From Paenibacillus catalpae (GTDB taxonomy: Bacteria > Bacillota > Bacilli > Paenibacillales > Paenibacillaceae), in contig NZ_FOMT01000004.1 of the NCBI RefSeq assembly GCF_900112695.1, forward strand, positions 720,863 to 784,862: DNA of 64,000 bases. The letters are read 5' to 3'. Position numbers and translations under genes: made by a program. Below, piece after piece: positions 32,795-41,141 of the stretch (positions are counted from its first letter, which is position 1; every line of letters begins with the position of its first letter). The notes beneath the pieces were generated by a model. That model was not told the DNA's origin. It saw nothing but the letters and a program-made list of their open reading frames with translations, and ran no database searches.

Positions 32795-35700
32795 CTACTT
32801 CTTCTTCCAGCTTGCAATAAGCGCCTCTGCATCGTTATTTAATATGGCTTTGGCTTGATCGGTAACGCTATTCTTGTTCGCTTTATTCAACTGTTTGATG
32901 AAGTCCTGCATATGCTTAATGGCTTGATCCCGCTTCCCTTTATCCAAGTGTTGCTGGGCCTGCTTCAGACTGGCCACAAGCTGCGCCGCCAGCGATTTGC
33001 TCACGTCGTTCGAAGCTTTGTACAGGTCAACCAGATTGCTCATGCTTCGGATACTTGTCTTCACCTGAATGTGAATCGTCTTCTGCAGCTTATTCCCTGC
33101 CGCATCTTCAACCGCTATGACGACAGTCTTCTCTCCCAAATGACCGGCTAACGCAATGTTAAGTTTTGCTCCTTCATACACCTTGCCGTCGAAAGTAAGA
33201 CTCGCCGATCGGATCGCAGTCTTGCTGTCTCCTGCCTGGAAGCGCAGGATTGCATCATCCTCGAGCACCGCACCTTCCGCCAGTTTGGAGCCGTTGGCTG
33301 TTAAGGAATAGACGGGAACGGCCGGAATGGCGATTGTTACACCTGCCGATTCGTTGCCGGACTTATCCGCAGCACTGATTACAAGAGTATAGTCCAGATC
33401 CGCTTCAATCCCGGTCAGTACAGCCTTCTGGATGCCGCGTTTCACCTCAACAACTTCACCAACCTGCTGACCGTTACGCTGCAGCTTAAGATGCACGACA
33501 TCTCCGTCTATCGCATAAGGGCCATCCCAATGCACGGTCAGCTCGCTGTTATCCCGGGTATAATGAACGTTCTCGACCTCTCCCGGCGGAATTTCGTCGT
33601 CTACGGGATCAGGCGGCAAAGTTGGTGCCGTAAACACGGATGGATCGCCAAAGGTAAACTTGTCGAAATTGTACAGCCAGTCATTTCCCTTGAACAGCAG
33701 GTAGACAAGATGCTTGCCTGTTACAGGGGCCGTCATCTCACCGTCAAATACCTGGAATGTCTGCCAGCCGCCCGTTCCGCTGACTTCGGCCGTTGCGATA
33801 ACAGGCCCGTTGATGCCGTCAATGCGCGCCTCAATGATTCCCCCGCTAGTATCACTGGCTGCCTGAACGTGGAATTGTGTAGGGCTGACATCGCCAAAAT
33901 CAATATAGTTGTACATGGCATACGGTTTATTCGGACCGTATACGCCAGCCAGGTACGTCTGATTGCCGCCATTTTCCGTACCAACGCTTACGCTGTTCGT
34001 GAAATTTTCAGCCTCCAGCTTGCTGAAGGCATCCCTTGCTTTTCCTTTAATCGTAGAGAAGGTGAACCAGTCGAGATTGCAAGGGTAGTCACTGCCGTCA
34101 GCCCCATGGAAAATCAGATATACGTCATGCGTGCCTACAGCCAGCGAATCGTCAATAATGGAGGTCACATCTACCCATTCGTTCCAGCTGCCGAACGCGG
34201 GAATCTCGATGACTCCGGCAGTTGGCCCATCCAGGCCGTCCAGCTTCACTTCAATGGAGCCGCCCTTATTGCCGCTTGCGACATGTACCGTAACGCCGGC
34301 AGCGCCCGAGCCAAAATCAATATCCTCGTAGGAAGCATAAGCATTATTATGAATGCCGTCCGCGAATTGGCCTGTCGAGTCCATGCTCAGTCCATCGCTG
34401 CTTGCATAGTTCTCCGCCTGTAATTTGGCATAAGCATCCGTCTTTGTTGGATCCGTCTTCGTGAATTTGAACCAGTTCAGATTAAACAAATACGAGTCAT
34501 TGGTTTTCTTAAACACCAGATACACATCATGCACGCCTGTCACGTGGCTCGTCTGGCCTTGATCATCCTTCAGCAGCGTAACGGCATCGATAAAGTTGTT
34601 CCAGCCCCCTGTGCCTTCGACGTTCAAAGTTCCCACTTTGGGTCCGTCCAAAGCATCCAGCCTGACCTCGATCTGCCCGCCGCCGGTACCGCTTGACGCC
34701 CGCGCTATGAAACCGCTTGCACCATCTCCCGAGCCAAAATCCACATTTTTGTAAGCAGCATAGTTGCCATCCTGAATTCCGCCCAGCTGGAGCGAGCCTT
34801 CGATGCTGCCCTCCAAGCCTGGACCATTGACGATATTGAAGCTTTCCGCTTCGAGCTTGTTATAAGGACTCTTAACGGCATATTCCAACTGCTCCGCATC
34901 CTGCGGCTCAAGGGATGTCAACGCTTGCACGGCTGCAGCAGAGCTCCATGATTCGAAGGTTCCGGACAATTGCTGCCCTGCCCAGTTGCTGTCGACGAGG
35001 TTGGCCGCATTTCGATGGCTCCATGCCATATCCGTATTAAACGCCAGCCATTCGTTATAGCTCTCGGCAAACGTTTTGTATTTGCTTTCCTTGCTTGCGT
35101 TTACCACCTTCTGCAGATAGCCGAGATTACGGACGAGAATGGTTTTTCCGCCCTTCAAATCCCCGTTTGGACCTTCATAGCGCAGCAGCCCATTGGCATC
35201 GACCAGCTGCTCTCTCGTGAAAGTAGCACCTTCAAGCGCATCATCCAAATACGTCATGTCTCCCGTAACCTGATAGAGCCCTACTGCTGCTCCAATAAAC
35301 GTGCCTTGGTTATAGTGAGTCGCACCCTGTATAGGTCCGTTTTGCGTTTCAATACGGTCGAATACTTTGCCGTTGCCGTCGGTCAGCATCGTTTTGCTCC
35401 AACGATAAATTTTGGAGGCCGCATCCAGGTAACGTTCGTTGTTGGTGACGTTATACAGGAAGACAGCTGCTTCAGCAGCAGGGAAGTTAATACATGCGTT
35501 CTTCGTCGTACGGTCATCACTCTTCCACCAAATGCCGCCGCCCGCAAACTCGTCATCCCACTGCGTATCATAGACATAATTAAAATAATATTCCGCTCTC
35601 TCGAGGTATTTCGCATCATTTGTAATTTGATAAGCTCTTGCGCTTGCCATTGCCCACCACATAATGTCATCGTTAAACGTATTATTCGTCCAGTCCTGGC

Positions 35701-36040
35701 CGTATTTGGCTACAGCCCCGTCGAATACGTCATCAATCTGGGTCCGCAGCTCCGCTTTTAATGCCGGATCCGTAGCCTCAAGGTAGGCATCCATAACAAG
35801 CTCCCACAGCTCGGCTTCCACCCAAAAGTCCTGATACCCGTCATGATTGGAGGTTTTCCAGAAATACTTCGCGCTTGCATCCCAGAATGCATCATTGTAG
35901 GCTTCGATTGCTGTCTTCGCATCGGCCGCCTCAAAAGCATGGGCACGAGGTATTCCGTTTGGAAATAAGGGACTAATCGAGAGTGCAAGAACCACAGGCA
36001 AAACAATAAGCTTGGATCTTCTTCTGGTCTTACTAGACAT
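32795..36040 (-). CDS. Secreted GH76 alpha-1,6-mannanase with three CBM6-like modules
   Basis: 1081 residues. A signal peptide (basic RRRSK, hydrophobic core, ending AHA near residue 35) is followed by a GH76 (alpha/alpha)6 domain (about 38-385) with the catalytic acidic pair Asp124-Asp125 in TFNDDIMWW. Then come three CBM6-like modules starting YNKLEAESF (393), YAKLQAENY (538) and FSKLEAENF (671), a fibronectin-III-like domain (about 822), an immunoglobulin-like domain (about 907) and a C-terminal FIMAH domain (about 993-1081, FIKQLNKANKNSVTDQAKAI). GH76 enzymes cut the alpha-1,6-mannan backbone of yeast and fungal cell walls. The ATG at 36040 has AGGAGG 7 bases upstream; the ATG at 36046 overlaps it. 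Confidence 0.94.
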   Translation of the reverse strand: MSSKTRRRSKLIVLPVVLALSISPLFPNGIPRAHAFEAADAKTAIEAYNDAFWDASAKYFWKTSNHDGYQDFWVEAELWELVMDAYLEATDPALKAELRTQIDDVFDGAVAKYGQDWTNNTFNDDIMWWAMASARAYQITNDAKYLERAEYYFNYVYDTQWDDEFAGGGIWWKSDDRTTKNACINFPAAEAAVFLYNVTNNERYLDAASKIYRWSKTMLTDGNGKVFDRIETQNGPIQGATHYNQGTFIGAAVGLYQVTGDMTYLDDALEGATFTREQLVDANGLLRYEGPNGDLKGGKTILVRNLGYLQKVVNASKESKYKTFAESYNEWLAFNTDMAWSHRNAANLVDSNWAGQQLSGTFESWSSAAAVQALTSLEPQDAEQLEYAVKSPYNKLEAESFNIVNGPGLEGSIEGSLQLGGIQDGNYAAYKNVDFGSGDGASGFIARASSGTGGGQIEVRLDALDGPKVGTLNVEGTGGWNNFIDAVTLLKDDQGQTSHVTGVHDVYLVFKKTNDSYLFNLNWFKFTKTDPTKTDAYAKLQAENYASSDGLSMDSTGQFADGIHNNAYASYEDIDFGSGAAGVTVHVASGNKGGSIEVKLDGLDGPTAGVIEIPAFGSWNEWVDVTSIIDDSLAVGTHDVYLIFHGADGSDYPCNLDWFTFSTIKGKARDAFSKLEAENFTNSVSVGTENGGNQTYLAGVYGPNKPYAMYNYIDFGDVSPTQFHVQAASDTSGGIIEARIDGINGPVIATAEVSGTGGWQTFQVFDGEMTAPVTGKHLVYLLFKGNDWLYNFDKFTFGDPSVFTAPTLPPDPVDDEIPPGEVENVHYTRDNSELTVHWDGPYAIDGDVVHLKLQRNGQQVGEVVEVKRGIQKAVLTGIEADLDYTLVISAADKSGNESAGVTIAIPAVPVYSLTANGSKLAEGAVLEDDAILRFQAGDSKTAIRSASLTFDGKVYEGAKLNIALAGHLGEKTVVIAVEDAAGNKLQKTIHIQVKTSIRSMSNLVDLYKASNDVSKSLAAQLVASLKQAQQHLDKGKRDQAIKHMQDFIKQLNKANKNSVTDQAKAILNNDAEALIASWKKK

Positions 36041-36141
36041 TAACATTCCTCCTAAAAAGAATTGTCACGCAAATGGCCTTATGCTGGCCATTTGTGATGA
36101 TTCTTACTTCGCAAGCATTAGCTACTTAGTTGGAAAAAGAA
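36041..36141 (-). promoter_or_regulatory. Mannanase leader with stable hairpin
   Basis: In the leader of the mannanase gene, CAAATGGCC (36070-36078) pairs with GGCCATTTG (36086-36094) around 7 bases, about 30 bases before the start codon. There is no T-run, so it is an operator or mRNA-stability hairpin rather than a terminator (inference). Confidence 0.45.
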
Positions 36142-36174
36142 AAGCCGATTCGCATGCAAGTATACGATCGGCTT
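36142..36174 (-). terminator. Terminator of msrA
   Basis: AAGCCGAT (36142-36149) pairs with ATCGGCTT (36167-36174); on the minus strand TTCTTTTT follows. AT-rich sequence without a gene fills 36175-36293. Confidence 0.75.
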
Positions 36175-36293
36175 CAGTCATTCAATAATATAATGTTTGG
36201 TTAATATTATGTCAATATATCAGAACGAATTAAATCCTTTAGACTAAGGAATGTTGATATATCATGTTATATTATATAAGTTGAAAGAACTAC

Positions 36294-36938
36294 TTACCAG
36301 CGAATTTGTCGAATCAAGGAGATGAGCTCCGTACGCTCGCTTGCGGAGATTGGCCATTGCTCTAATTCATGCTGCAGCCGCTCCATATTGAGAAACCCCT
36401 TCGCCACTCCGTTCAGCCGAGCCGCCAAGGTCGCGTTCTCCAGTTCCTCGCCGGTCGGATAGAGCGTGCTTAGCTTCAGGACAGCGTCCGGGAACCTTTT
36501 CAAATAATATTTCTGATGATTCGATTCTGCCGGATAAAAGTTCTGATATGGCGAAAGCTCCGTGTCGAGACTCCCCTTGTCAGCCTCAATCCTGCTCTTA
36601 ATCCTCCGGAATGCTTCCTCCTGGCTCCCGTCACGGTAGAGCAACAGCGACTGATATTGCCTGTCCTTGTATCCATTGATGTTATAGGGGTTATGGTTGT
36701 TCCAGAACAGTTCCAGCAGTTCTTCATAAGTGACCAGGGCAGGATCGAATTGCAGCTCAACCGTCTCGGTGTGGTCGCCCATTCTGCGGTACGTCGGCGC
36801 CTCGGACGTTCCGCCGGCAAAGCCGACACGAGTCCGGATAACGCCGGGCACCGCGCCAAACAGCGCTTCGGGACTCCAATAACAGCCCATGCCAAGCGTA
36901 ATTGTACGAAAGTTATTTTCCGGTGCGTTGTTGATCAT
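36294..36938 (-). CDS. msrA: Peptide-methionine (S)-S-oxide reductase MsrA
   Basis: 214 residues. The active-site cysteine is Cys19 in LGMGCYWSPEALFG, the MsrA motif (usually GCFWG). Also conserved are GFAGGTSEAPTYRRMGDHTETVELQFDP, LLELFWNNHNPYNINGYKDRQYQS and the NHQKYY segment before the C-terminus. It reduces methionine sulfoxide in proteins, with recycling by thioredoxin. The C-terminal 40 residues replace the second cysteines seen in some members. AGGAGGGC lies 8 bases before the ATG. Monocistronic. Confidence 0.92.
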   Translation of the reverse strand: MINNAPENNFRTITLGMGCYWSPEALFGAVPGVIRTRVGFAGGTSEAPTYRRMGDHTETVELQFDPALVTYEELLELFWNNHNPYNINGYKDRQYQSLLLYRDGSQEEAFRRIKSRIEADKGSLDTELSPYQNFYPAESNHQKYYLKRFPDAVLKLSTLYPTGEELENATLAARLNGVAKGFLNMERLQHELEQWPISASERTELISLIRQIRW

Positions 36939-37063
36939 CTTGTTGCCCTCCTCTAACCTTTACTATCTCGATACATTATAATTTCCGTAAATCGTTTATC
37001 TCAAGCAGGAACGGCAAACCTAATAGGAGAACATGTATGCAAGGCCAAATTTGGGAGGTAATC

Positions 37064-37459
37064 ATGGGAAAAGTCGTTCATTTCGAGGTTCATGTCGATG
37101 ACATGGAACGTGCAAAGAAGTTTTACGGCGAGGTATTCGGCTGGACGTTCGAGGATTGGAGCGAATACGCGGGCATGCCTTATTTCGGAGCCACAACAGG
37201 CGATGCCGACGCGATGGGCATCAACGGAGCGCTGGTGAAACGCATGGGACCACCTCCGCAGCCGGGCCAGCCGGTAAACGGCTTTTCTTGTTCAATGGGC
37301 GTGGAAGACTACGATGCAACCGAAGCCAAAATCATTAGCCTTGGCGGCACGGTAGCCCTGCCGAAATACGCGCTGCCAGGCATGGCTTGGCAAGGCTATT
37401 ACATCGATACAGAAGGCAATGTATTTGGTGTTCACCAGCCGGATGAGAACGCGAAATAA
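37064..37459 (+). CDS. VOC (glyoxalase/bleomycin-resistance-like) protein
   Basis: 131 residues of the vicinal-oxygen-chelate fold: VVHFEVHVDDMERAKKFYGEVFGW begins the first beta-alpha-beta-beta-beta unit, and GFSCSMGVEDYDATEAKIISLGG begins the second, ending in DTEGNVFGVHQPDENAK. This pattern is close to the CFP-30-like VOC group of unknown function. GGGAGG lies 5 bases before the ATG at 37064; an in-frame ATG at 37037 also has a good site (AGGAGA), so the protein may be 9 residues longer. Confidence 0.85.
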   Translation: MGKVVHFEVHVDDMERAKKFYGEVFGWTFEDWSEYAGMPYFGATTGDADAMGINGALVKRMGPPPQPGQPVNGFSCSMGVEDYDATEAKIISLGGTVALPKYALPGMAWQGYYIDTEGNVFGVHQPDENAK

Positions 37460-37504
37460 CGCGAAATAAGACCCATGATATCCAGTGCGGCTAACGCCAC
37501 AAAA

Positions 37505-37550
37505 AAAAGGGCTGTCCCGTCGTCATGACATGACTTGGGATAGCCCTTTT
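37505..37550. terminator. Bidirectional terminator after the VOC gene
   Basis: AAAAGGGCTGTCCC (37505-37518) pairs with GGGATAGCCCTTTT (37537-37550), one mismatch. Confidence 0.85.
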
Positions 37551-37553
37551 AAA

Positions 37554-37812
37554 CTAAAGGCTGGCAACCGTTCGTTTGCCGATCTTGGAGGAATCCGCAA
37601 CAGCAATCGTTGTCTGCGAGCATTGGATCAGCTTGCGGGTAAACAGAGCGCGCATACACCCTAAGATGCTTCGGATCAATTTCTCCCCCGATATAAGCAC
37701 CCCAATGGCCCGCTTTTCTTCGGCATGAATGATTTCCCGCAATTGTAGTTAATGCCCAGCATCTCGAGGATGCGTTTCCTTCTTTCTTCACCTGCCGTGT
37801 TGTTTCTATCAT
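37554..37812 (-). pseudogene. DeoR-family regulator remnant, several frameshifts
   Basis: On the minus strand, ERRKRILEMLG (start of a DeoR helix-turn-helix) lies near 37795. HAEEKRAIG (a conserved mid-protein block) follows in another frame, and IAVADSSKIGKRTVASL, the diagnostic DeoR C-terminal block, ends at 37554. The roughly 250-residue gene is reduced to about 85 codons with frame changes between the blocks, so it is a deleted and frameshifted relic. Confidence 0.6.
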
Positions 37813-38044
37813 TCAATTCCACTCGTTCTGGATTCCGATCGCAGAGGAATTAATGGATCACTTGCTTAAGAGCGGCAAGAAAGCTTGGTGACTGAAAATT
37901 GCCATGAAAAGGGCAGTAAATTCCCCGCTTCGCAATTGAGCTGGCCTTCTTTTTGTTATATGATAAGAGTTGGTTTAAGCCCGATTAGAAGCATAAAAGC
38001 ATAAGACACATTGTGCATACGATAAGAGAGGAATACTACCCCAT
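37813..38044. other. Intergenic region upstream of aguA
   Basis: This stretch holds the aguA promoter. A plus-strand frame ending at 37891 (FHSFWIPIAEELMDHLLKSG) looks like the tail of a lost gene, but I could not identify it. GAGAGGA at 38028-38034 is the aguA ribosome binding site. Confidence 0.35.
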
Positions 38045-39079
38045 ATGAATCCAAAACAATTGAACTATACAATGCCGGCGGAATGGACGCCGCATGAGCG
38101 CACCTTCATCTCCTGGCCTGTACAAGCTTCCATGGTATATCCGGAGCACTACGAGCAAGTGAGCGCAGGCTATGCCGAGCTGGTTACTGCGATCGCAGAA
38201 TTCGAGCCGGTGACGATTGTCGTTAATCCGGCGGATATGGAGAAGGTCAGCGGTCTGTTCGCAGGCAATACAGCAGTGGAATGCCTGCCGGTCGAGCATA
38301 ATGATGCTTGGCTGCGCGACAATGGCCCAACGTTTGTCGTAGGTACGGACGGGGAGCTGGCGGGCGTAAACTGGAAGTTTAACGCATGGGGCGGCAAGTA
38401 CTCGCCATGGGATTTGGACGATGCAGTAGCACCGCAAATTTTGAAGCATGTCGACGTCAAAAAGTTTGATGCTCCTCTCGTGATGGAAGGCGGATCTATC
38501 CATACGGACGGTGAAGGCACCCTGCTGACAACCGAAGAATGCCTGCTCAACGTGAACCGCAATCCGGAGCTCAGCCGCGAGCAAATCGAAGCGTATGTAA
38601 AAGAATTCGTAAACGTGGATACTATCGTATGGCTGAAGCGCGGACTTAGCGGCGATGAAACGGACGGCCATGTCGACAACATCGCGTGCTTCGCAGCACC
38701 TGGCAAGGTTATTTTGCAAGTATGCGACGATCCATCCGACGATAACTACGAGATCACGCAAGAAAATCGTCGCATCCTGAGTGAAGCAGTAGATGCAAAA
38801 GGCCGCAAGCTCGAGATTATCGAGATCGGACAGCCGCCTTACGCCGAATATGAGGACACTCGTCTGACGCTTAGCTATCTGAACTTCTATTTCGTTAACG
38901 GCGGCATTATCCTGCCTGTATTCGGCGGCGCGGCAGAGGAAGCTGACCGCAAGGCGATCGAGACGCTGCAAGCAGCATTCCCGGATCGCCGGATTCGTCC
39001 GATTGACGGTATGGCAGTTATTCGCGAAGGCGGCAATGTGCATTGCACAACGCAGCAGATGCCGGCTCGCCGGGCTTAA
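38045..39079 (+). CDS. aguA: Agmatine deiminase
   Basis: 344 residues of the peptidyl-arginine/agmatine deiminase family, full length. MPAEWTPHERTFISWP, the NDAWLRDNGPTFVV block with its substrate Asp, MEGGSIHTDGEGTLLTTEECLLN, GDETDGHVDN with the catalytic His, and the C-terminal GGNVHC with nucleophile Cys334 are all present. It hydrolyses agmatine to N-carbamoylputrescine and ammonia in the cytosol. The partner amidase gene follows 40 bases later, so together they turn agmatine into putrescine. Confidence 0.95.
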   Translation: MNPKQLNYTMPAEWTPHERTFISWPVQASMVYPEHYEQVSAGYAELVTAIAEFEPVTIVVNPADMEKVSGLFAGNTAVECLPVEHNDAWLRDNGPTFVVGTDGELAGVNWKFNAWGGKYSPWDLDDAVAPQILKHVDVKKFDAPLVMEGGSIHTDGEGTLLTTEECLLNVNRNPELSREQIEAYVKEFVNVDTIVWLKRGLSGDETDGHVDNIACFAAPGKVILQVCDDPSDDNYEITQENRRILSEAVDAKGRKLEIIEIGQPPYAEYEDTRLTLSYLNFYFVNGGIILPVFGGAAEEADRKAIETLQAAFPDRRIRPIDGMAVIREGGNVHCTTQQMPARRA

Positions 39080-39119
39080 ATCATGAATTAATCAGCTTAC
39101 AAGGAGGCTTTGCACAACT

Positions 39120-39998
39120 ATGAGAACGGTCAAAGTAGCAGCCACGCAAATGAGCTGCACAACCAATATAGAAGAGAACATCCGCAAGGCGGAAGCACTG
39201 GTCCGCGAAGCGGCGGCACAAGGCGCGCAAATTATTCTGCTGCAGGAGCTGTTTGAGACTCCTTACTTCTGCCAGAAGGAGAAGGCAGATTACTACGTCT
39301 ACGCCACGGAGCTTGAGGAAAATAAAGCGATTAACCACTTCCGCGGCATTGCCAAAGAGCTTGGCGTCGTGCTTCCGATCAGCTTCTACGAGAAGAAGAA
39401 CTACGCACGCTACAACTCGCTGGCAGTTATTGACGCTGACGGCGAAGTGCTTGGCAAATACCGCAAGAGCCATATTCCGGACGGTCCCGGGTACGAGGAG
39501 AAATTCTACTTCAACCCAGGAGATACAGGCTTTAAAGTGTGGAAAACAAAGTATGCCAAAATCGGCGTCGGCGTATGCTGGGATCAATGGTATCCCGAAG
39601 CGGCACGCAGCATGGCGCTTATGGGCGCGGAGCTGCTGTTCTACCCGACAGCAATCGGCTCGGAGCCGCAGGACGGCAGCATTGATTCGAAGGATCACTG
39701 GCAGATGTGCATGAGAGGCCATGCGGCCTGCAACCTGATGCCGGTCATCGCATCCAACCGTATCGGCGAAGAAGGCGACGAAGACTCGACGATTAACTTC
39801 TACGGCTCTTCGTTTATTGCCGGCCCGCAAGGCAACATGATTGCAGAAGCTGGCCGTGACGAGCACGGGGTGCTCGTGGCTGAATTCGACCTCGATCAGC
39901 TGGAATCGCAGCGAATCGAGTGGGGCATCTTCCGTGACCGCCGTCCGGATCTGTATGGTGTACTCGCATCTTATGATGGCGAAATTCGGGTAAAATAA
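39120..39998 (+). CDS. aguB: N-carbamoylputrescine amidase
   Basis: 292 residues of the nitrilase superfamily. The catalytic triad is Glu43 (LLQELFETPYF), Lys116 (KYRKSHIPDG) and Cys153 (GVGVCWDQWYPE). These flanking motifs are typical of the AguB/CPA subfamily. It hydrolyses N-carbamoylputrescine to putrescine, CO2 and ammonia. AAGGAGG lies 12 bases before the ATG. It is the second gene of the agu operon, and a strong terminator follows. Confidence 0.95.
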   Translation: MRTVKVAATQMSCTTNIEENIRKAEALVREAAAQGAQIILLQELFETPYFCQKEKADYYVYATELEENKAINHFRGIAKELGVVLPISFYEKKNYARYNSLAVIDADGEVLGKYRKSHIPDGPGYEEKFYFNPGDTGFKVWKTKYAKIGVGVCWDQWYPEAARSMALMGAELLFYPTAIGSEPQDGSIDSKDHWQMCMRGHAACNLMPVIASNRIGEEGDEDSTINFYGSSFIAGPQGNMIAEAGRDEHGVLVAEFDLDQLESQRIEWGIFRDRRPDLYGVLASYDGEIRVK

Positions 39999-40015
39999 GC
40001 ATTGTATTAAAAAAA

Positions 40016-40055
40016 GGACCCGCAGGCTAAACTAAATTAGCCTGCGGGTCCTTCT
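40016..40055 (+). terminator. Terminator of the agu operon
   Basis: A 15-bp stem (GGACCCGCAGGCTAA and its complement, 40016-40051) with a 6-base loop and TTCTTC after it. Confidence 0.9.
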
Positions 40056-40067
40056 TCTGTTATCCAC

Positions 40068-40310
40068 TTAACTCGATGAAACGACCCTGCTCTCGACAAT
40101 TTGGTCGATTTCACTCTTCAGTAACAGGTATCTATGAATATTTCTCATGATGGGAACTTTGGTTAAATTGTTTTTATCCACAAATACTTTCATTTGGTCT
40201 TTGGAGAGACCTAGTAACTTGCCTGCCTCTGTGACGGTTAAGACGTCTACAATGCTCGTTGCGTTGAAATCTCTTTTTAATTTCTGGTTCCAGTCTTCAA
40301 AAACGTTCAT
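40068..40310 (-). CDS. Small excisionase-like HTH protein
   Basis: 80 residues. DVLTVTEAGKLLGLSKDQMKVFVDKNNLTKVPIMRN and then YLLLKSEIDQIVES follow the MerR-like/excisionase (HTH_17) pattern, in which a helix-turn-helix and short wing are followed by a final helix. Such proteins are DNA-binding and are often found in mobile elements, but no integrase or phage gene is near. GAGAGGAA lies about 8 bases before the ATG. Its target is unknown. Confidence 0.7.
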   Translation of the reverse strand: MNVFEDWNQKLKRDFNATSIVDVLTVTEAGKLLGLSKDQMKVFVDKNNLTKVPIMRNIHRYLLLKSEIDQIVESRVVSSS

Positions 40311-40351
40311 ATATCGTTTCCTCTCTTGTTCCTAATCGATCGGATACTTCA

Positions 40352-40936
40352 TTATAGCATGTTTGAGTGAATTCCTTCTAATGCAACTGTCACCAGTTGC
40401 TTTACATAGGAATCATCCAGTGTGCCGCCAGTCATCAGCAATCGATAAAAGATCGGTCCGTATATCAGATCGACGCCCAGGGCAATATCAAGATTCTTAC
40501 TCAATTCCCCGCGCTGAACGCCTCTCTCCAGGAGACTTCCCGCTTCCAGCCTGCGAGGCTCAATATACCGGGTTCGGATAGCCTCCGCCAGTCCTGCATC
40601 AAACTGTCCCCCGCCGATTAAATCCTTGATGATTCTCCCCTCAGGGCTTGTTAGAAACCGTACTAAGTTCGATGCATGAATAACAATATCATCAAATGCC
40701 ACGCCCGTGTCAGGCACGGGAAGTCTGGCTGCCGCGGCAAACAGGAACCCGTCCATGACCACGGCCGCCTTGTTAGGCCACCATTTATAGATCGTGGCTT
40801 TACTTACCTTGGCACGCTCGGCAATTTTTTCTACGGTGACCGTGTCAAAGCCGCTTTCCAATAATAAATCATAAGAAGCGGTAAGGATCGCCTTTTGTGT
40901 TTGCATATTACGCGGCCGCCCTCTTTTAGCTTCCAC
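40352..40936 (-). CDS. TetR-family repressor
   Basis: About 194 residues. The N-terminal DNA-binding domain (ILTASYDLLLESGFDTVTVEKIAERAKVSKATIYKWWPNKAAVV) is typical, with a C-terminal ligand-binding domain of the TetR_C_16/C_11-like type (FLTSPEGRIIKDLIGGGQFDAGLAEAIRTRY). I prefer the GTG at 40936, with AAAGGG 9 bases upstream; a GTG at 40954 and an ATG at 40945 are in frame. It is divergent from an MFS transporter across a region with three matching operator-like boxes, so it probably represses that gene and itself. Confidence 0.88.
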   Translation of the reverse strand: MEAKRGRPRNMQTQKAILTASYDLLLESGFDTVTVEKIAERAKVSKATIYKWWPNKAAVVMDGFLFAAAARLPVPDTGVAFDDIVIHASNLVRFLTSPEGRIIKDLIGGGQFDAGLAEAIRTRYIEPRRLEAGSLLERGVQRGELSKNLDIALGVDLIYGPIFYRLLMTGGTLDDSYVKQLVTVALEGIHSNML

Positions 40937-40980
40937 CGGAATCATCCCTTTCACCCGCTTGTATCTGGAACATAATCATA

Positions 40981-41100
40981 AAAACGATACGTTCAGTATA
41001 CTAAAAAAGGTGGTCGAAGGAAAAACAATTCGCCTATTTACAAAACGATACGTTCAGTATATTATTTAATTATAAAATAGTAAACGCACCGTTTAGTAAT
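40981..41100. promoter_or_regulatory. Three operator-like boxes between TetR and MFS genes
   Basis: An exact 20-bp direct repeat with core AACGATACGTTCAGTA lies at 40981-41000 and 41042-41061 (61 bp apart). A related box, TAAACG-CAC-CGTTTA, lies at 41081-41095. All share AACG-N3-CGTT-N-AGTA, an imperfect dyad of the size bound by TetR dimers. Confidence 0.75.
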
Positions 41101-41141
41101 TAGTTCGCTTAGAAATGACTTAATAGAATGGAGTGGTATTT

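Noticed and set aside
37813..37891. Possible C-terminal fragment of a lost gene (FHSFWIPIAEELMDHL)
   Set aside because: Too short, and no family could be named, so it is only noted in the intergenic entry.
38036..39043. 335-residue minus-strand ORF opposite aguA
   Set aside because: aguA is fully supported by catalytic motifs. The antisense frame is cysteine- and histidine-rich nonsense of the kind produced by GC-rich third positions. The ORF at 39081-39866 opposite aguB is similar.
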